From Haplomitrium mnioides (taxonomy: Eukaryota; Marchantiophyta; Haplomitriopsida; Calobryales), in the NCBI GenBank assembly GCA_049999725.1, contig JBNGIS010034033.1:1-20831 (forward strand): DNA of 20,831 nt, in the 5' to 3' direction. Position 1 is the first letter of the stretch; each line of letters starts with the position of its first letter. Shown one piece after another: positions 1 to 9,234 of this stretch. The notes beneath the pieces were generated by a model. It searched no databases. It saw only the letters and a list, made by a program, of their open reading frames with translations, and was not told the origin of the DNA. Position numbers and translations under genes: made by a program.

Positions 1-3
1 GTG

Positions 4-154
4 CGCATAGACTTCAAAGTCCATGCGCGCATGGACATCGAAGTTCCTGCGCGCTTGAACTTCAAAGTCCATGCGCGTATGGACTTCGATGTCCTTGCGC
101 GCAGGGACTTTGATGTCCATGCGCATATGGACATTGAAGTCCATGCGCGCATGG
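4..154. repeat. 24-bp palindromic tandem array
   Basis: Six complete 24-bp units (starting at 4, 28, 52, 76, 100 and 124) and the beginning of a seventh follow each other without gaps. The consensus half is CGCATGGACTTC followed by its own reverse complement, so each unit is an almost perfect palindrome with a TTCGAA centre. The array is probably cut by the window edge. Because 24 is divisible by three, one frame stays open and gives an 8-residue period of the type H-A-R-M-D-F-x-V. I take this as a by-product of the repeat, not a gene. Its core resembles that of the array at 1691-2022. Confidence 0.9.
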
Positions 155-207
155 TTTTAACCTTTCAATGTTTTTTTTTTCTAATGTTTTTGTTTTTATT
201 TTTTTAG

Positions 208-1483
208 GGGGACAAAACTTTCAAGCAGCAGCTAGCAAAGAAACTTACAGCAGTTGCGAAGTGAAGAAAGAAGTTTGGGGTCGAGGAAGCTCTCGAAGAA
301 CAAGGCCAGCCTCTGACGTTGGTCTCTTACCCTCTTGCTTTTCTTCTCCACTACCAGAAGGCTAAGGAATGGAAAGCACGGCAGCAAAGTGTTGATGCAT
401 CTCTCACAACAAAAGGAGTTGTGAGAGATGAGGAAGAAGATTTACTTTCTTATGTCGATAGTCTCAACGTGGCGTTTTATCAAGTCCATGGGGAGGCCAA
501 TGCTCGACAATTGAAGGGCCTTGTGAAACCTCAGTGTTTCACATTGGCTATTGCTGATATTCCTTACGATTATAACCTAAAGGAATGTAAGCATGATGAT
601 TCGGTATCGTTTTCAAAAGATGACATTTTTGACATTGTTTCATCTTTTGTGGCAATAACTGCTTCGAAGTTTTGGTCCTTTGTAATTATACATTCTTTGC
701 AGTAGTTTGGCATCGTCGAGGATGCCCTTTCTAAAGTTTGCTGTGTAATTGATCACGACATCTAGTGAGTTGTTCTTTCATTTTTATTTTTCTTGATTTC
801 TTTGTTTTTTATTTCTCTTGCATTTTCGTTACAATGTTTGATGTGGTTGTTTGTCTTTTTGTAGGGACAAAAGCAATATACATCATTCTGGTGGTCCCAG
901 AATCGCACATGCCCACGAGTGTTGGACGGTGGGCTATTGGACAAACGAAGGAAAGAGGAGCATGCGCCATTTCAACTTGCAAGCTTCTTCTGCAACCGGA
1001 CTTCCTCGACAACCAATGCAGAGTGTTTTTAGCTGCCCTACACTTTCTGCAAAGCTTAAACATCCAGGAGATGATGCTTTTGTGAATGTTTATCAGAAAC
1101 CACAAGCTTTGTACAACTTTTTTATTGACCATCTATCAATAGAGCAAGATTGGATCCTTGATCTCTGCTCTAGGTCTGACATAGGCCTTGTTTGTGCTCT
1201 TAAGCTGATGCGAAATTGCATTGCCATGGAATATGATAGACGTCAATCTATTTATATTCCTCAGAGGGTTTTGGAGATGGCTTCCTTGCCATCCGATATG
1301 ACTGAGTCACATATAGTTTTTGCGTACCACAAGGAACCTATTCCTCCTAGTACTGCAGGTGCTTCTGGTGACTCTGTAGTAATATCGAGGACTGGAAAGT
1401 CTCGTCAGGATTCTCTAGTGGTTGCAGATGCTCAGCCTATATATTTAGATGAGACAATTCCTCTTGAAGAGAAGAGAGTCTGA
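208..1483 (+). pseudogene. decayed amino-methyltransferase-like gene (beta-class order)
   Basis: Two coding blocks are visible. Block 1 (208-764) follows a T-rich tract ending in TTTTTTTAG and contains A-D-I-P-Y-D-Y-N, which resembles the DPPY catalytic motif IV of N4/N6 amino-methyltransferases. Block 2 (865-1483) contains K-P-Q-A-L-Y-N-F-F followed by W-I-L-D-L-C-S, the position of SAM-binding motif I, then an A-M-E-Y-D acidic motif. Motif IV before motif I is the beta-class order. A 100-bp intron (GTGAGT at 765, GTAG ending at 864) joins the blocks in frame. The copy is dead: TGA at 262, TAG at 703, a TAG at the exon junction (perhaps once TGG), and both motif I glycines are replaced (C-S-R-S-D). 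Assignment is from motifs only; the substrate, DNA or other, cannot be told. An upstream exon is likely but not found. Confidence 0.6.
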
Positions 1484-1510
1484 GGACGTCTTTGAACAAT
1501 TTGCAGCAAT

Positions 1511-1516
1511 AATAAA
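1511..1516 (+). promoter_or_regulatory. possible poly(A) signal
   Basis: An AATAAA hexamer lies 28 bases after the stop codon of the methyltransferase-like remnant, in AT-rich sequence. The position suits a plant polyadenylation signal, but such hexamers are common by chance in DNA of this composition. The rest of 1484-1690 shows no gene. Confidence 0.3.
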
Positions 1517-1690
1517 ATTTATTTTTTCCAAATCTTTTTTTGCAAAAGTTTCATCTTGTTGCTCTTTCAATCTACTACAAGTCTTTTCATCAAGATTCGG
1601 TTTATTGTATCTAAGAATAAGTTGACCCTTTTGATAGTCCAAGAATGGTTTGAACTCAATTTCTAATCTTAGAATAAATAAGAGTCTTTG

Positions 1691-2022
1691 CACATTGTTT
1701 AGTGTCTTTGCGCATTAAGGCTTTGTAGTTCTTGTTCGGTTTTCCTACGTGCTTAAGCTGTAAGGTTGTTGTTCAGAGTCTCTGCACCCGTTGGTCAAAG
1801 GGTTCTTGTTCAATGTCTATGCTTGCATAGGCTGCAGGGTTCTTCTTTAGACGCTTGGCATGTTTTGGCTCTATGATTCTAAGTGAAAGTCCATGCGTGC
1901 TTGGCTTCGTTGTTCTTGTTCAGAGTCTAAGCACGCAGAGGAGTTAGGATTCTTGTTTGGAGTCTATGCGTGCATAGGCTTTACGGTTCTGGTTTGGAGT
2001 ATATGCTTGCATAGACTTTGTT
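1691..2022. repeat. nine-copy 37-bp tandem array
   Basis: Nine degenerate units start at 1691, 1728, 1765, 1802, 1839, 1876, 1912, 1949 and 1986. All are 37 bp except the sixth, which is 36. A part unit lies just before 1691. The typical unit begins GTTCTTGTTCAGAGTCTATG and continues with a short palindrome of the type TATGCGTGCATA. That palindrome resembles the CCATGCGCGCATGG junctions in the array at the left edge. No reading frame is kept through it. Confidence 0.85.
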
Positions 2023-3314
2023 GGCTATGATGCTCAAAGTCAGGTTTTAAGTCCCTACCCGAATAGACATTTACGTTTTCCTGTAGTTTTTTTCTACCGA
2101 AAGATATATATTTTATTTCTTTTTTGATGAATTTAATTTATTCACAATAATGTCAAGTTTTTTCAAAATATTTGAATGACTAAAATGTTTGTTTTTTAAG
2201 TTTTCTTTCTAAAAACAATATTTGAAATATAATCTAAATGGAAAATATGCATTTTTTGTTCATAAAAAACAATTTTTTTTCGAAAAGAAGATTTTAGTCT
2301 TAAATTTGATGTTTTTGAATGACAAATTTTCAAAAATTAAATTTGACTGCCTAGTGAAACAGGAACTCAGTAGCGGTTATTGGTTCAAAGTAGCGGTTGT
2401 TTTATGGGATTATAGGAAGGGATCTCATTGACCTATTTGTTAGTTACTAAATGACTAACAACAACAATAAGTTTATACACCTTTTGTCTCCATTAGCTGC
2501 ACTAATGGGATTATATAAAGGGACCTCATTGCCCAACTCCTTCACGAGAGATTCTAACGTAGTGGTATTAAGAAAACCTCTTATTAATAGGTTAGTTCTC
2601 AACCAAATCATTTGATCTTTGTCATGTTGGATTTTTCTCTAAGAGCTTTTTCAAAAAAATGTTAGAAGACTTGTTGGAGAATTGAGTGAGTGAAATTTTG
2701 ATGTTTGAGTGAGCACACGATTTCAGACTAGACCAACTTTTCCACAAAAATTGCAAGTAGGATCTTTTCTTGAAAAACTTAAGGTTTGAGCTCATCGTTT
2801 ACATGTGATGAATGTTGGTCTATGTAATAGGTATATTTTCTATGTGTATCATATGAGATTTGATTCATTTTCTAGAATCTAGTCTTTCCACCTCTTCCTC
2901 TTGAAGAGTTATTTTAATGATAGCCATGTGTGATTTTGAGAGTAAAAACCTTTTGATTCTGAATTTTATGAATTGGATTTATAGGAACTTTTTTTTCTTG
3001 AAAAATTAGTAATGTTGCTAGTCTCTAAAAATTTGGTACTATATCACAAACAAAAATGGTTGTTCAGAAATGAGAATATCCATATCTAAAGCCAACTAAA
3101 GTGAATGCCAGCAATCAACAAGACTATTAATACATGCTAACTAGCAATAGCTTTGGTTGTGATAGTATAATCACCAATGGAGAAAAGTAAGCTCAAAGAA
3201 CCTCAATAATATTTCTTCAACTTCAATCGGTTGTCACATATCAAATCCAACTCCAAATGATTCACAATTTGATTGAAACCTGTAGCCCTTGTTATCAACA
3301 TTTCAATGGTATTC
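2023..3314. other. AT-rich stretch without a recognisable gene
   Basis: I see no coding region that I can support. The ORF at 2222-2431 is short, low in complexity and probably chance. The only structure I note is the pair of 30-bp direct repeats annotated separately. Part of 3013-3314 may be the missing end of the left gypsy LTR, since the right copy appears truncated at the matching point. Confidence 0.6.
2404..2534. repeat. pair of 30-bp direct repeats
   Basis: The 30 bases at 2404-2433 recur at 2505-2534 with four mismatches, 101 bp apart. Both copies begin ATGGGATTATA and contain CTCATTG. Just upstream, AGTAGCGGTT also occurs twice, at 2369 and 2389. The origin is unknown; it may be the remains of a tandem duplication or a small mobile element. 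Confidence 0.6.
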
Positions 3315-4394
3315 TGTTTTCTTTCAAGTTCACCATAGAAATGTTGCAATCACCAGAAATATAAAGCTATCTTCAATTTAACTTGTTGGTCTTTACTCGC
3401 TAAGAAATATGTATGTAGAACTCCAAATGACTCGAAATTTCTTGCAGAGGGATGCTACTTATGAGATTTTGATCTTTGCCTTGATCAAACTTCTCCTTCC
3501 TTGGAAACTCCTCAAACCTTTTTAAAACTGAACCTCGTCTTTTCTTCCTTTTAAGGTTTTTACTAAAAGAAAGTTAACTTCTTTTTCATTTGTTATAAGA
3601 ACAACACAAAGTATATCCTTCTGTGTAACAGAGAGCAAAGAGGATACAAACAACAAAGAAAATTTTTCTCCCTTGATAAGATGATCAGTTGATGGAGTCA
3701 CTTCAACGCCGACTGTTCAACATTTACCCAAAGTATTCTTTGAAGACCTAAGAAAACCTCACTTCAAATCAGGTGAGAATGTACATTGTAGGGTTTTATT
3801 GCTCCTCATAGGTGATTATTGGAAACAATATTATAATATGTTAGTTTATAACCAAATTCAAGAAATTATCACCAAAGTGATACACAATCCACTACCAAAA
3901 ATGATCTCGAGGAATAATTCGCAAGCCAACAAAGAAAGGATGTGGAAGAGGAAAGTTAGGAGCAACAAACAGTCCTCTACCTATTGCTAATATCTTGACC
4001 CATAAGCGACTTTAGCTCCACTTTTGAGCCTTCTCCCTCTTATAGAGTTGGTAACTTTTTGAGCCTCCCTCAATGCATCTCTTCATAATTTCACGTTGAT
4101 GATTCTCAATGATCCTTTCTACCTCTTCTCTCTTCTGTCTTACCTACAAAATATCTTTGGATGTGATTGAGAGAGTCCTTGAAGAGCCAATAGGCTGACC
4201 GTTTTTCTCCCCACTCAATCTAGAGCATCTTCCACATTGCACTCACACATACTAAATTTATTATTCTAGAAAGTTCTTGAAAGTGCTTTGTCTCTGCTTC
4301 TATAATTTTCTCTAAATTTATCTATGGTAATAAGATTTTTTTTTTCTCCCTTCTTTTATTACCTTTTACACACTAGCTGAACCACAACACGACA
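3315..4394 (-). repeat. gypsy 3' LTR (left copy)
   Basis: This 1,080-bp segment matches 16871-17961 along its length. In the roughly 330 bp I compared (from about 3720) there are about 36 differences, mostly transitions, plus a 3-bp indel. It starts TGTTTTC on the plus strand and ends CACGACA next to the polypurine tract, as expected for the 3' LTR of a minus-strand element. The right edge is well supported by the tract. The left edge is only where similarity to the other copy stops. The ORF at 3799-3990 lies inside the LTR and is not a gene. Confidence 0.8.
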
Positions 4395-4407
4395 TCCACC
4401 CCCTCTG
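4395..4407 (-). other. gypsy polypurine tract
   Basis: On the minus strand this reads CAGAGGGGGTGGA and touches the LTR. It would have primed plus-strand DNA synthesis. Its exact place beside the LTR fixes that edge at 4394. Confidence 0.75.
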
Positions 4408-4572
4408 AACTTGTGCATCCTCCTATGGGCACCAAGAAAGAAGACGTTGCGGTTGTCATCAAAGAGTTTATTCTTCTTCTTGATTGAACTCTTCCTCTAG
4501 CTCTTCTGGATTATCTTCCTCTTCAAACATTGACACATCATCTCCAATCTCCTCCAAAGCATTTTCTTGGTC

Positions 4573-5640
4573 TTATTTCTTGAATAGTTTGACCCTCTTC
4601 CCTATAATTGGAACTTTGAGCAAAGTTCTATCCAACTCTCTCAATGAACATGTCGCATTATCATGCACAACTACCACTATATATGGTCCAAACCATCGTT
4701 TGGAGAGCTTGTGAATTATACTATGTTGGTTATCCAAGCTATTTTTATATACCAATACCCAATCTTCTTCTTGTAGTTTTCGTGGCCTCAGTCTATATTG
4801 GTCAAATGTTTCTTTGTTTTTCAACCTTTCCACTGCTAGCTAGATATCTTCAGGCCTACTCTCTAATTGCTGAATTTGCAGTGCAACAAGCTTCTCTCTT
4901 GAGATCTGGTCTTGCTAAGGTAAGACACTCCAACTCAATATACTCTCCTCAATAGGCATGATTGGTTTTGCCCCTACATCAACTCAATTGGCATATAACC
5001 AGTCACTCACTTATGAGTAGTTTTATTAGCCCAAAGTGCAAATGGTAGTAGTCTTGGCCACTCACCTACCCTCTCTCTACATGCTTTGACAAGAGCCTTG
5101 ACAATGGAAGGATGCCCATGTTCACTCTTAGCATTTCCTTCAGGATTATATGGATTATATTTTGTCATGAGAGCAAGCTTAATCCCACATCTCTAAAAGA
5201 AATCTCTAGGCTCATGAGTGTTCAATTCTCCTTTATCAGTTGTGACCTTACCCACATAACCATATCTGGAAACCACATCCTCTAGTAAGAATCGACAAAC
5301 ATTTTCTAATGTCTTGGTTCTCAATGCTCTTCCTTCAACTTGATTGGATAGATCTTCTCATTCTAGGACCAAATACTTCATTTGCTACACCCCAAGAAAC
5401 ATAGCAACTAGATCCACCACCCACTTATATGTAAAGCAAGTGGATAAGTTGGATGTAACCTATCTCTATGTCAAAGATCAAAATACATTTGGCAAGACTC
5501 AACAAAGGCAACCACATCCTTGTACATGTTTCTCCACCAATACTTTTCTTTTAATTTGGTAAAAGTCCCATAGATTCCCCTATGTCCAACCTATAAACTA
5601 CTATGAAAATCATTGATTAATTTGGTTTGTACCTCTTTCT
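4573..5640 (-). pseudogene. gypsy integrase, degenerate
   Basis: Reading the minus strand, fragments occur in integrase order. First is an N-terminal zinc-binding region (G-H-R-G-I-Y-G, then Y-W-W-R-N-M-Y-K-D-V-V and E-S-C near 5530-5590), in which the second Cys-containing step appears shortened. Next is V-V-D-L-V-A-M with the first catalytic Asp. Then comes T-T-D-K-G-E-L with the second Asp, where the usual TDNGEL has Lys for Asn. Then N-P-E-G-N-A-K-S-E-H-G-H with the catalytic Glu, and W-P-R-L-L-P-F-A-L-W. The C-terminal part (4573-4833) reads L-R-P-R-K-L-Q-E-E-D-W-V-L-V-Y and R-W-F-G-P-Y. Several in-frame stops interrupt it, including one between the second Asp and the Glu. No chromodomain is seen. 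The enzyme cannot be made. Confidence 0.8.
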
Positions 5641-6025
5641 CGCACACCATCCTTTCTGGTATCTTATGGTCTTTTTTCGCCCTCTTCTATAAGTAGCCTC
5701 TTGCTAGTAGATATTTTGCCTCGCTTGCTTGAACTGAGCTTTACTCTATTCTGGTCTCCTTTTCAAGGTACTCAAATAATAGCCAATATCTTACCACTCT
5801 TCTTGATAAAGCTCTTGCATGAAATGCTCTTTCTACTCATTATCTTCTTTTTGTGCAAGTGAATAAAATTTAGTTTCTACATCATCAATATCCTCAATCA
5901 TCTCCTCTTCTTGCTCATATCGAGCTTGATATATCATATCTACCATTAGATTATCCTTTCTTGCTATATGCTTGAATTCTGGATTCAAAAACTCGATATA
6001 AACAATCTAGTGCAACATTGCAATA

Positions 6026-6500
6026 TCAAGAGTGTTGCAATTGGCAATCATCCCCAACAAAGGAAAGCAATCTGTTTCCACAATCAATGGCTCCAATCAG
6101 GTATTCTTTCTCAGCTTTCATAGCTACAACCACCTCCCATAGTTCTATGTTTACATGTGGATAGCTTCTTTGTTGTTTGCTCAACACTTTGGCTCCAAAC
6201 CGAATCGCAAATCGATTTCCTTCCTCATCATCTTGCCCTATTGCACAGCCTATAGCAATGAGAATGGCATCTATAGTCAATGTTACATGCTTTTCATTTT
6301 CATAACTCACTCTCCGAAGAACAAGCCAAGAAGATAATAGTTTCTTTAGCTTTTGCAAAGCTCTTGTGTGGTGATCCTCTCAGTGAAACTTCTTTCCTCA
6401 ACAAATCATACAAAGGATCTGCCACATGTGAAAAATGAGGGATCCACACATGGTATAAAGCACATACCCCTAGAAATCCTCATACCTTCGTAGTTAAGCT
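6026..6500 (-). pseudogene. gypsy RNase H and connection, degenerate
   Basis: The minus strand carries D-P-L-Y-D-L-L-R-K-E-V (about 6380-6420) and then an RNase H-like domain: A-I-G-C-A-I-G-Q-D-D-E-E-G, F-G-A-K-V-L-S, Q-R-S-Y-P, E-L-W-E-V-V-V-A-M-K-A-E. These are the usual Ty3 RNase H landmarks. The domain would degrade the RNA strand during reverse transcription. A frame change separates it from the reverse transcriptase. Between about 5640 and 6026 the strand continues with acidic spacer sequence containing several stops. Confidence 0.8.
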
Positions 6501-6539
6501 ACATGTATCTCTTAGTTGCTGAATGGCATCAATTTTCTT

Positions 6540-7148
6540 TTAATCAGGCTTTTGCTCAAACCAGCCACATAAATGCTCAACAATCACAACCTCACGGATT
6601 TCAAAAGATGATTTCATCCCTGATAAGGTCAGATGTACCTCTTCTAGCCTTTGCAAAATTTGATCACAATCCAAAATATGATCCATAACAAATTTTCGGC
6701 ACCTTCTCTCATCCAGAGCCTCATTCTTGTCTTCTTCTATACATCTTTTGATTGGAATGTCATCAAGGAATAACATAGGTTTTTTTGAAATAAAGTCTCT
6801 CAAAACCTTGTTCATCCCATTCATCATATATGCCACAGAGTTTGTAGCACCTTGAGTTAAAGTGCACATTCTCAATAAACTCAATGGTGTTCTTATAGTT
6901 GTTTTATCTCTACTCCCTTCAACAAGCTTGAATTGGTCATAACCAGAGTAAAGATCACCTATAAAATAGAAAACTCTACTAGTAAATGCTTCTGCAAACT
7001 CTCCAACAGTTGGGCCCACTGTTGTATTTCGAATGGTAACTTGATTCACTAGTTGCATATCTTGAATAAATCGTAGTGCCCCTCTTTTCTTAAGCACTGT
7101 AAACCATTGGCTTGAATATAGACCAAAGGATGGTTCCAAAATCCTCAT
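6540..7148 (-). pseudogene. gypsy reverse transcriptase core
   Basis: This is the best preserved gypsy segment, 202 codons without a stop. It shows G-A-L-R-F-I-Q-D-M-Q near residue 25, motif A with F-I-G-D-L-Y-S-G-Y-D-Q-F (Asp 65), Q-G-A-T-N-S near 100, and motif C as F-L-D-D at 127-130 followed by I-P-I-K. Both Asp residues of motif C are kept. Ty3 elements more often have Y/F-V/I-D-D; F-L-D-D with I-P-I-K marks a distinct lineage. The first residues lie inside the domain, so this is a fragment, with upstream coding (P-W-D-L-K-P type) in another frame at 7150-7275. Confidence 0.85.
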
Positions 7149-7489
7149 CTACATTTTCTCCTTCAAAAGATCCAAGAGTTTTGGTAGATGAGCTCTTGGT
7201 ACTGGAATTGGCTTCAAATCCCAAGGTGGAGCCGTAAAAATAATCATTGGTGCAACCACATCTCGATCCACACACCCTATTTCCTGAGGCTCAAAAGCAA
7301 ATTTTTTCCATGTTTTTTGAGCATCTTTATAAATGCATCCTCTTCTTGAGGCAAGAGAAGCTCTCTTGATCCAACCTTTAGTTTTTCCAACGTGGTTGGA
7401 GTAAACTTATACCTAATTTTTGAGATCTCTCTCAAACTCCTCTCTTTTGAAGCTCTCTTGACTTGCTCACTAGAATCAATGGGAAGAAG

Positions 7490-7798
7490 CTAAGCTACAA
7501 GTTTTATCTTCTTCTTTACTATCTTGTATCTAGTGTTCACTCTAGCTTCTAATCCTACGAATGACTCAATGGTTGAATAGAGTTCTCTTGACTGTAAGCA
7601 CACCACCTTGTCATCACCTCCAAATCTGATAATAGCTTGTAGCTCTAGAGGATCTTCAATCCCTTGCTCAATATATGCCCTGACAATTTCTTCTTCTTCA
7701 TCCAACACACCTATTTTTTGAAGTCTCTTCAATTCTTTGAGTTTCTTTTCTCTCATATTTAGCCAAATCAACAAGCTGTGTATATACAGCAAATCCAC
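7490..7798 (-). pseudogene. gypsy linker between protease and reverse transcriptase
   Basis: An open stretch of about 100 codons between the protease and reverse transcriptase remains. It contains L-D-E-E-E-E-I and ends N-T-R-Y-K-I-V-K-K-K-I, a charged region of the kind that precedes the polymerase in this element type. A stop follows, and the same frame then continues past it (L-P-I-D-S-S-E-Q-V-K-R-A) towards about 7310. No enzyme motif is seen in it. Confidence 0.55.
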
Positions 7799-7799
7799 T

Positions 7800-8400
7800 T
7801 TCAGAATACTTCACTACTTTTGTACAAAAAGTACTTTCATTTTGAAGCAAGAGCACATCTTTGATTGTGCCACCATAGTCTCACTCTCACCCATCAAAAA
7901 TCCTGAAACTTTTCTATAATTGTAGGAGAAGAATAGTTTCTTAAGCTACCATGATTCCTCTCATGGTTTGCATGGACAGTTAGAAACTATACCATCTTTC
8001 TCTCATCCTGACTTCTCACTTGTGCATATGTAGATCCATCATCCAAAATTTTTGTTTCCATCCTTGTAGTTGTAATATAAGGCTACTCATGAATGACTAG
8101 GTAAGAAGTGCCTTCTTGTACAAAAGAAGTTTTTCTTTGTGACCATATCTTCTACCTTCACTCTCACATATAGGCAAGCCTCAAAAAGCTCTCCTTGTGT
8201 GTTGTTGGCTGCCCAAATCACCCATCCATGATTGATATTGATTGGCCACTTCCCTTGCTTGTAAATATCTTTCGAGACAAAAGTAATCTTTGATCCATGA
8301 TCAATTAGTGCAATCACTAGATCTGGCAAGTCCCCAATCTTTACTATAATCTCAGTAGTAGCTCAAGCCCAATGGCTTCTTGAATAATGACTCGAGGATT
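7800..8400 (-). pseudogene. gypsy aspartic protease, degenerate
   Basis: The minus strand reads A-T-T-E-I-I-V-K-I-G-D-L then A-L-I-D-H-G-S-K-I-T-F-V-S-K, the active-site region of a retropepsin, with D-H-G-S in place of D-S/T-G. It goes on with G-K-W-P-I-N and N-H-G-W-V-I-W-A-A-N-N-T. The C-terminal end lies in another frame (R-M-E-T-K-I-L-D-D-G-S near 8020, V-H-A-N-H-E-R-N near 7960). Frame changes and stops break it. His after the catalytic Asp may be normal for this lineage. Confidence 0.7.
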
Positions 8401-8464
8401 TCTCATCCTCTTGATCCAATTGCACCTTGTGATTAATGCATGATCGAGATAATTCCAACTCCTT

Positions 8465-8731
8465 TTACTTTGTAACTCTTGTATCAAGTGCATTAGTCAT
8501 TGCTGTCTCCCTTACCAATTGTCTCTTCCTCTTAATAGTGTTAATAATCACATCATGAAATTCCTTCTTTGCAATGCCAAGGATCTCTCTTAAGGTAAAC
8601 TCAACTTTTGCATTGAGTACCCTCTCTTCCAATACTCCTCTTGGGTCTGTAGCTACCTCAATGTTGAATTGTAGCTTGTATGCTAAAGCCTTTTCCTTCT
8701 CTTTGGCTTTTCCATTTTCCAAAGTAGAAGG
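8465..8731 (-). pseudogene. gypsy gag-pol segment downstream of the copia insertion
   Basis: This coding piece starts at the copia insertion point and reads S-T-L-E-N-G-K-A-K-E-K-E-K-A-L and onward to a stop at 8465. It contains L-N-A-K-V-E-F-T-L-R-E-I-L-G-I-A-K-K-E-F, a segment before the protease. Its frame joins the piece ending at 16006 when the copia element and one target copy are taken out. About 100 bases of broken coding separate it from the protease. Confidence 0.75.
8727..8731. repeat. copia target-site duplication, left copy
   Basis: GAAGG immediately before the left LTR matches AAAGG at 16006-16010 immediately after the right LTR, with one difference. Five-base duplications are usual for copia integration. 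The site lies in gypsy gag, and one copy is needed to keep the gypsy frame. Confidence 0.75.
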
Positions 8732-8910
8732 TGTTATAATTCATGTAGCATATATATATCACCAACTCTACTCTCTCTCATATATTCATGTATGTGTTTG
8801 TATACATATGCCCATTGTATATATGGGTAGTGGTTATAACCACTTTAATATCTAACCCTAGTTAGATCTTTATCTTAGGTTAGTTAGCTATATATCTATA
8901 TATTATAACA
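8732..8910 (-). repeat. copia 3' LTR (left copy)
   Basis: This 179-bp copy begins TGTTATAAT and ends ATTATAACA, a perfect 9-bp inverted terminal repeat. It differs from the right copy at four positions (three transitions and one transversion) and has no indels. Short LTRs of this size are common in copia elements. The internal ATATAT and TGTATATATGGG tracts could hold a TATA element, but I cannot fix a start site. Confidence 0.95.
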
Positions 8911-8919
8911 CTCCCCCTT
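8911..8919 (-). other. copia polypurine tract
   Basis: The minus strand reads AAGGGGGAG directly before the 3' LTR. This is the expected priming tract for plus-strand DNA and confirms the orientation. Confidence 0.8.
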
Positions 8920-9164
8920 GGTTTCTTTGAGGGGGATGTGTAATTCAAAGGAACCATAATGTAATAGCTAACTCTAAGTAATTTTAGCTAATAGGGTATA
9001 GTCTCATTAAAACCCTTCTTCTACTCTATAAGGGAAAGAGTGCTACTACCCTTTATAGAAAGATAGATATTGTAGGTGATAATATATATGGCTAATGATA
9101 AAACGTTTTAGTAAATGAAATCTTAAAATATGAATTATAGTGAATAAGCGCATTAGGTTAAAAA

Positions 9165-9177
9165 GGGGGGGGGGGGG
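9165..9177. repeat. run of 13 G
   Basis: An uninterrupted run of 13 G on the plus strand (C on the minus strand), next to AAAA and at the end of the GC-richer segment. Such a run is prone to length errors in replication and sequencing, so frames crossing it are unreliable. Confidence 0.9.
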
Positions 9178-9234
9178 TAATTGTTGTTGCGCCGCGAGTT
9201 GCCCTGGAGAGATGATGCGAAGTGTTGGTCTTTT

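Noticed and set aside
1-154. CRISPR-like array
   Set aside because: The 24-bp palindromic units touch each other with no unique spacers, and the DNA is eukaryotic.
1-207. 68-codon ORF with 8-residue repeats at the left edge
   Set aside because: The open frame follows from the 24-bp period of the palindromic array; it then runs into T-rich intron-like sequence.
3008-3012. TAGTA-like target duplication for the gypsy element with LTR starting at 3013
   Set aside because: The bases after the right LTR (GTAGC) do not match unless the LTR end is moved off its CA, so the evidence is too weak.
4484-4955. Ser-rich and Tyr-rich plus-strand ORFs
   Set aside because: They are antisense to the gypsy integrase C-terminal region, which has clear family motifs.
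8935-9160. Possible small RNA gene or promoter next to the copia 3' LTR
   Set aside because: No box elements or stable fold seen; the region is ordinary AT-rich element sequence.
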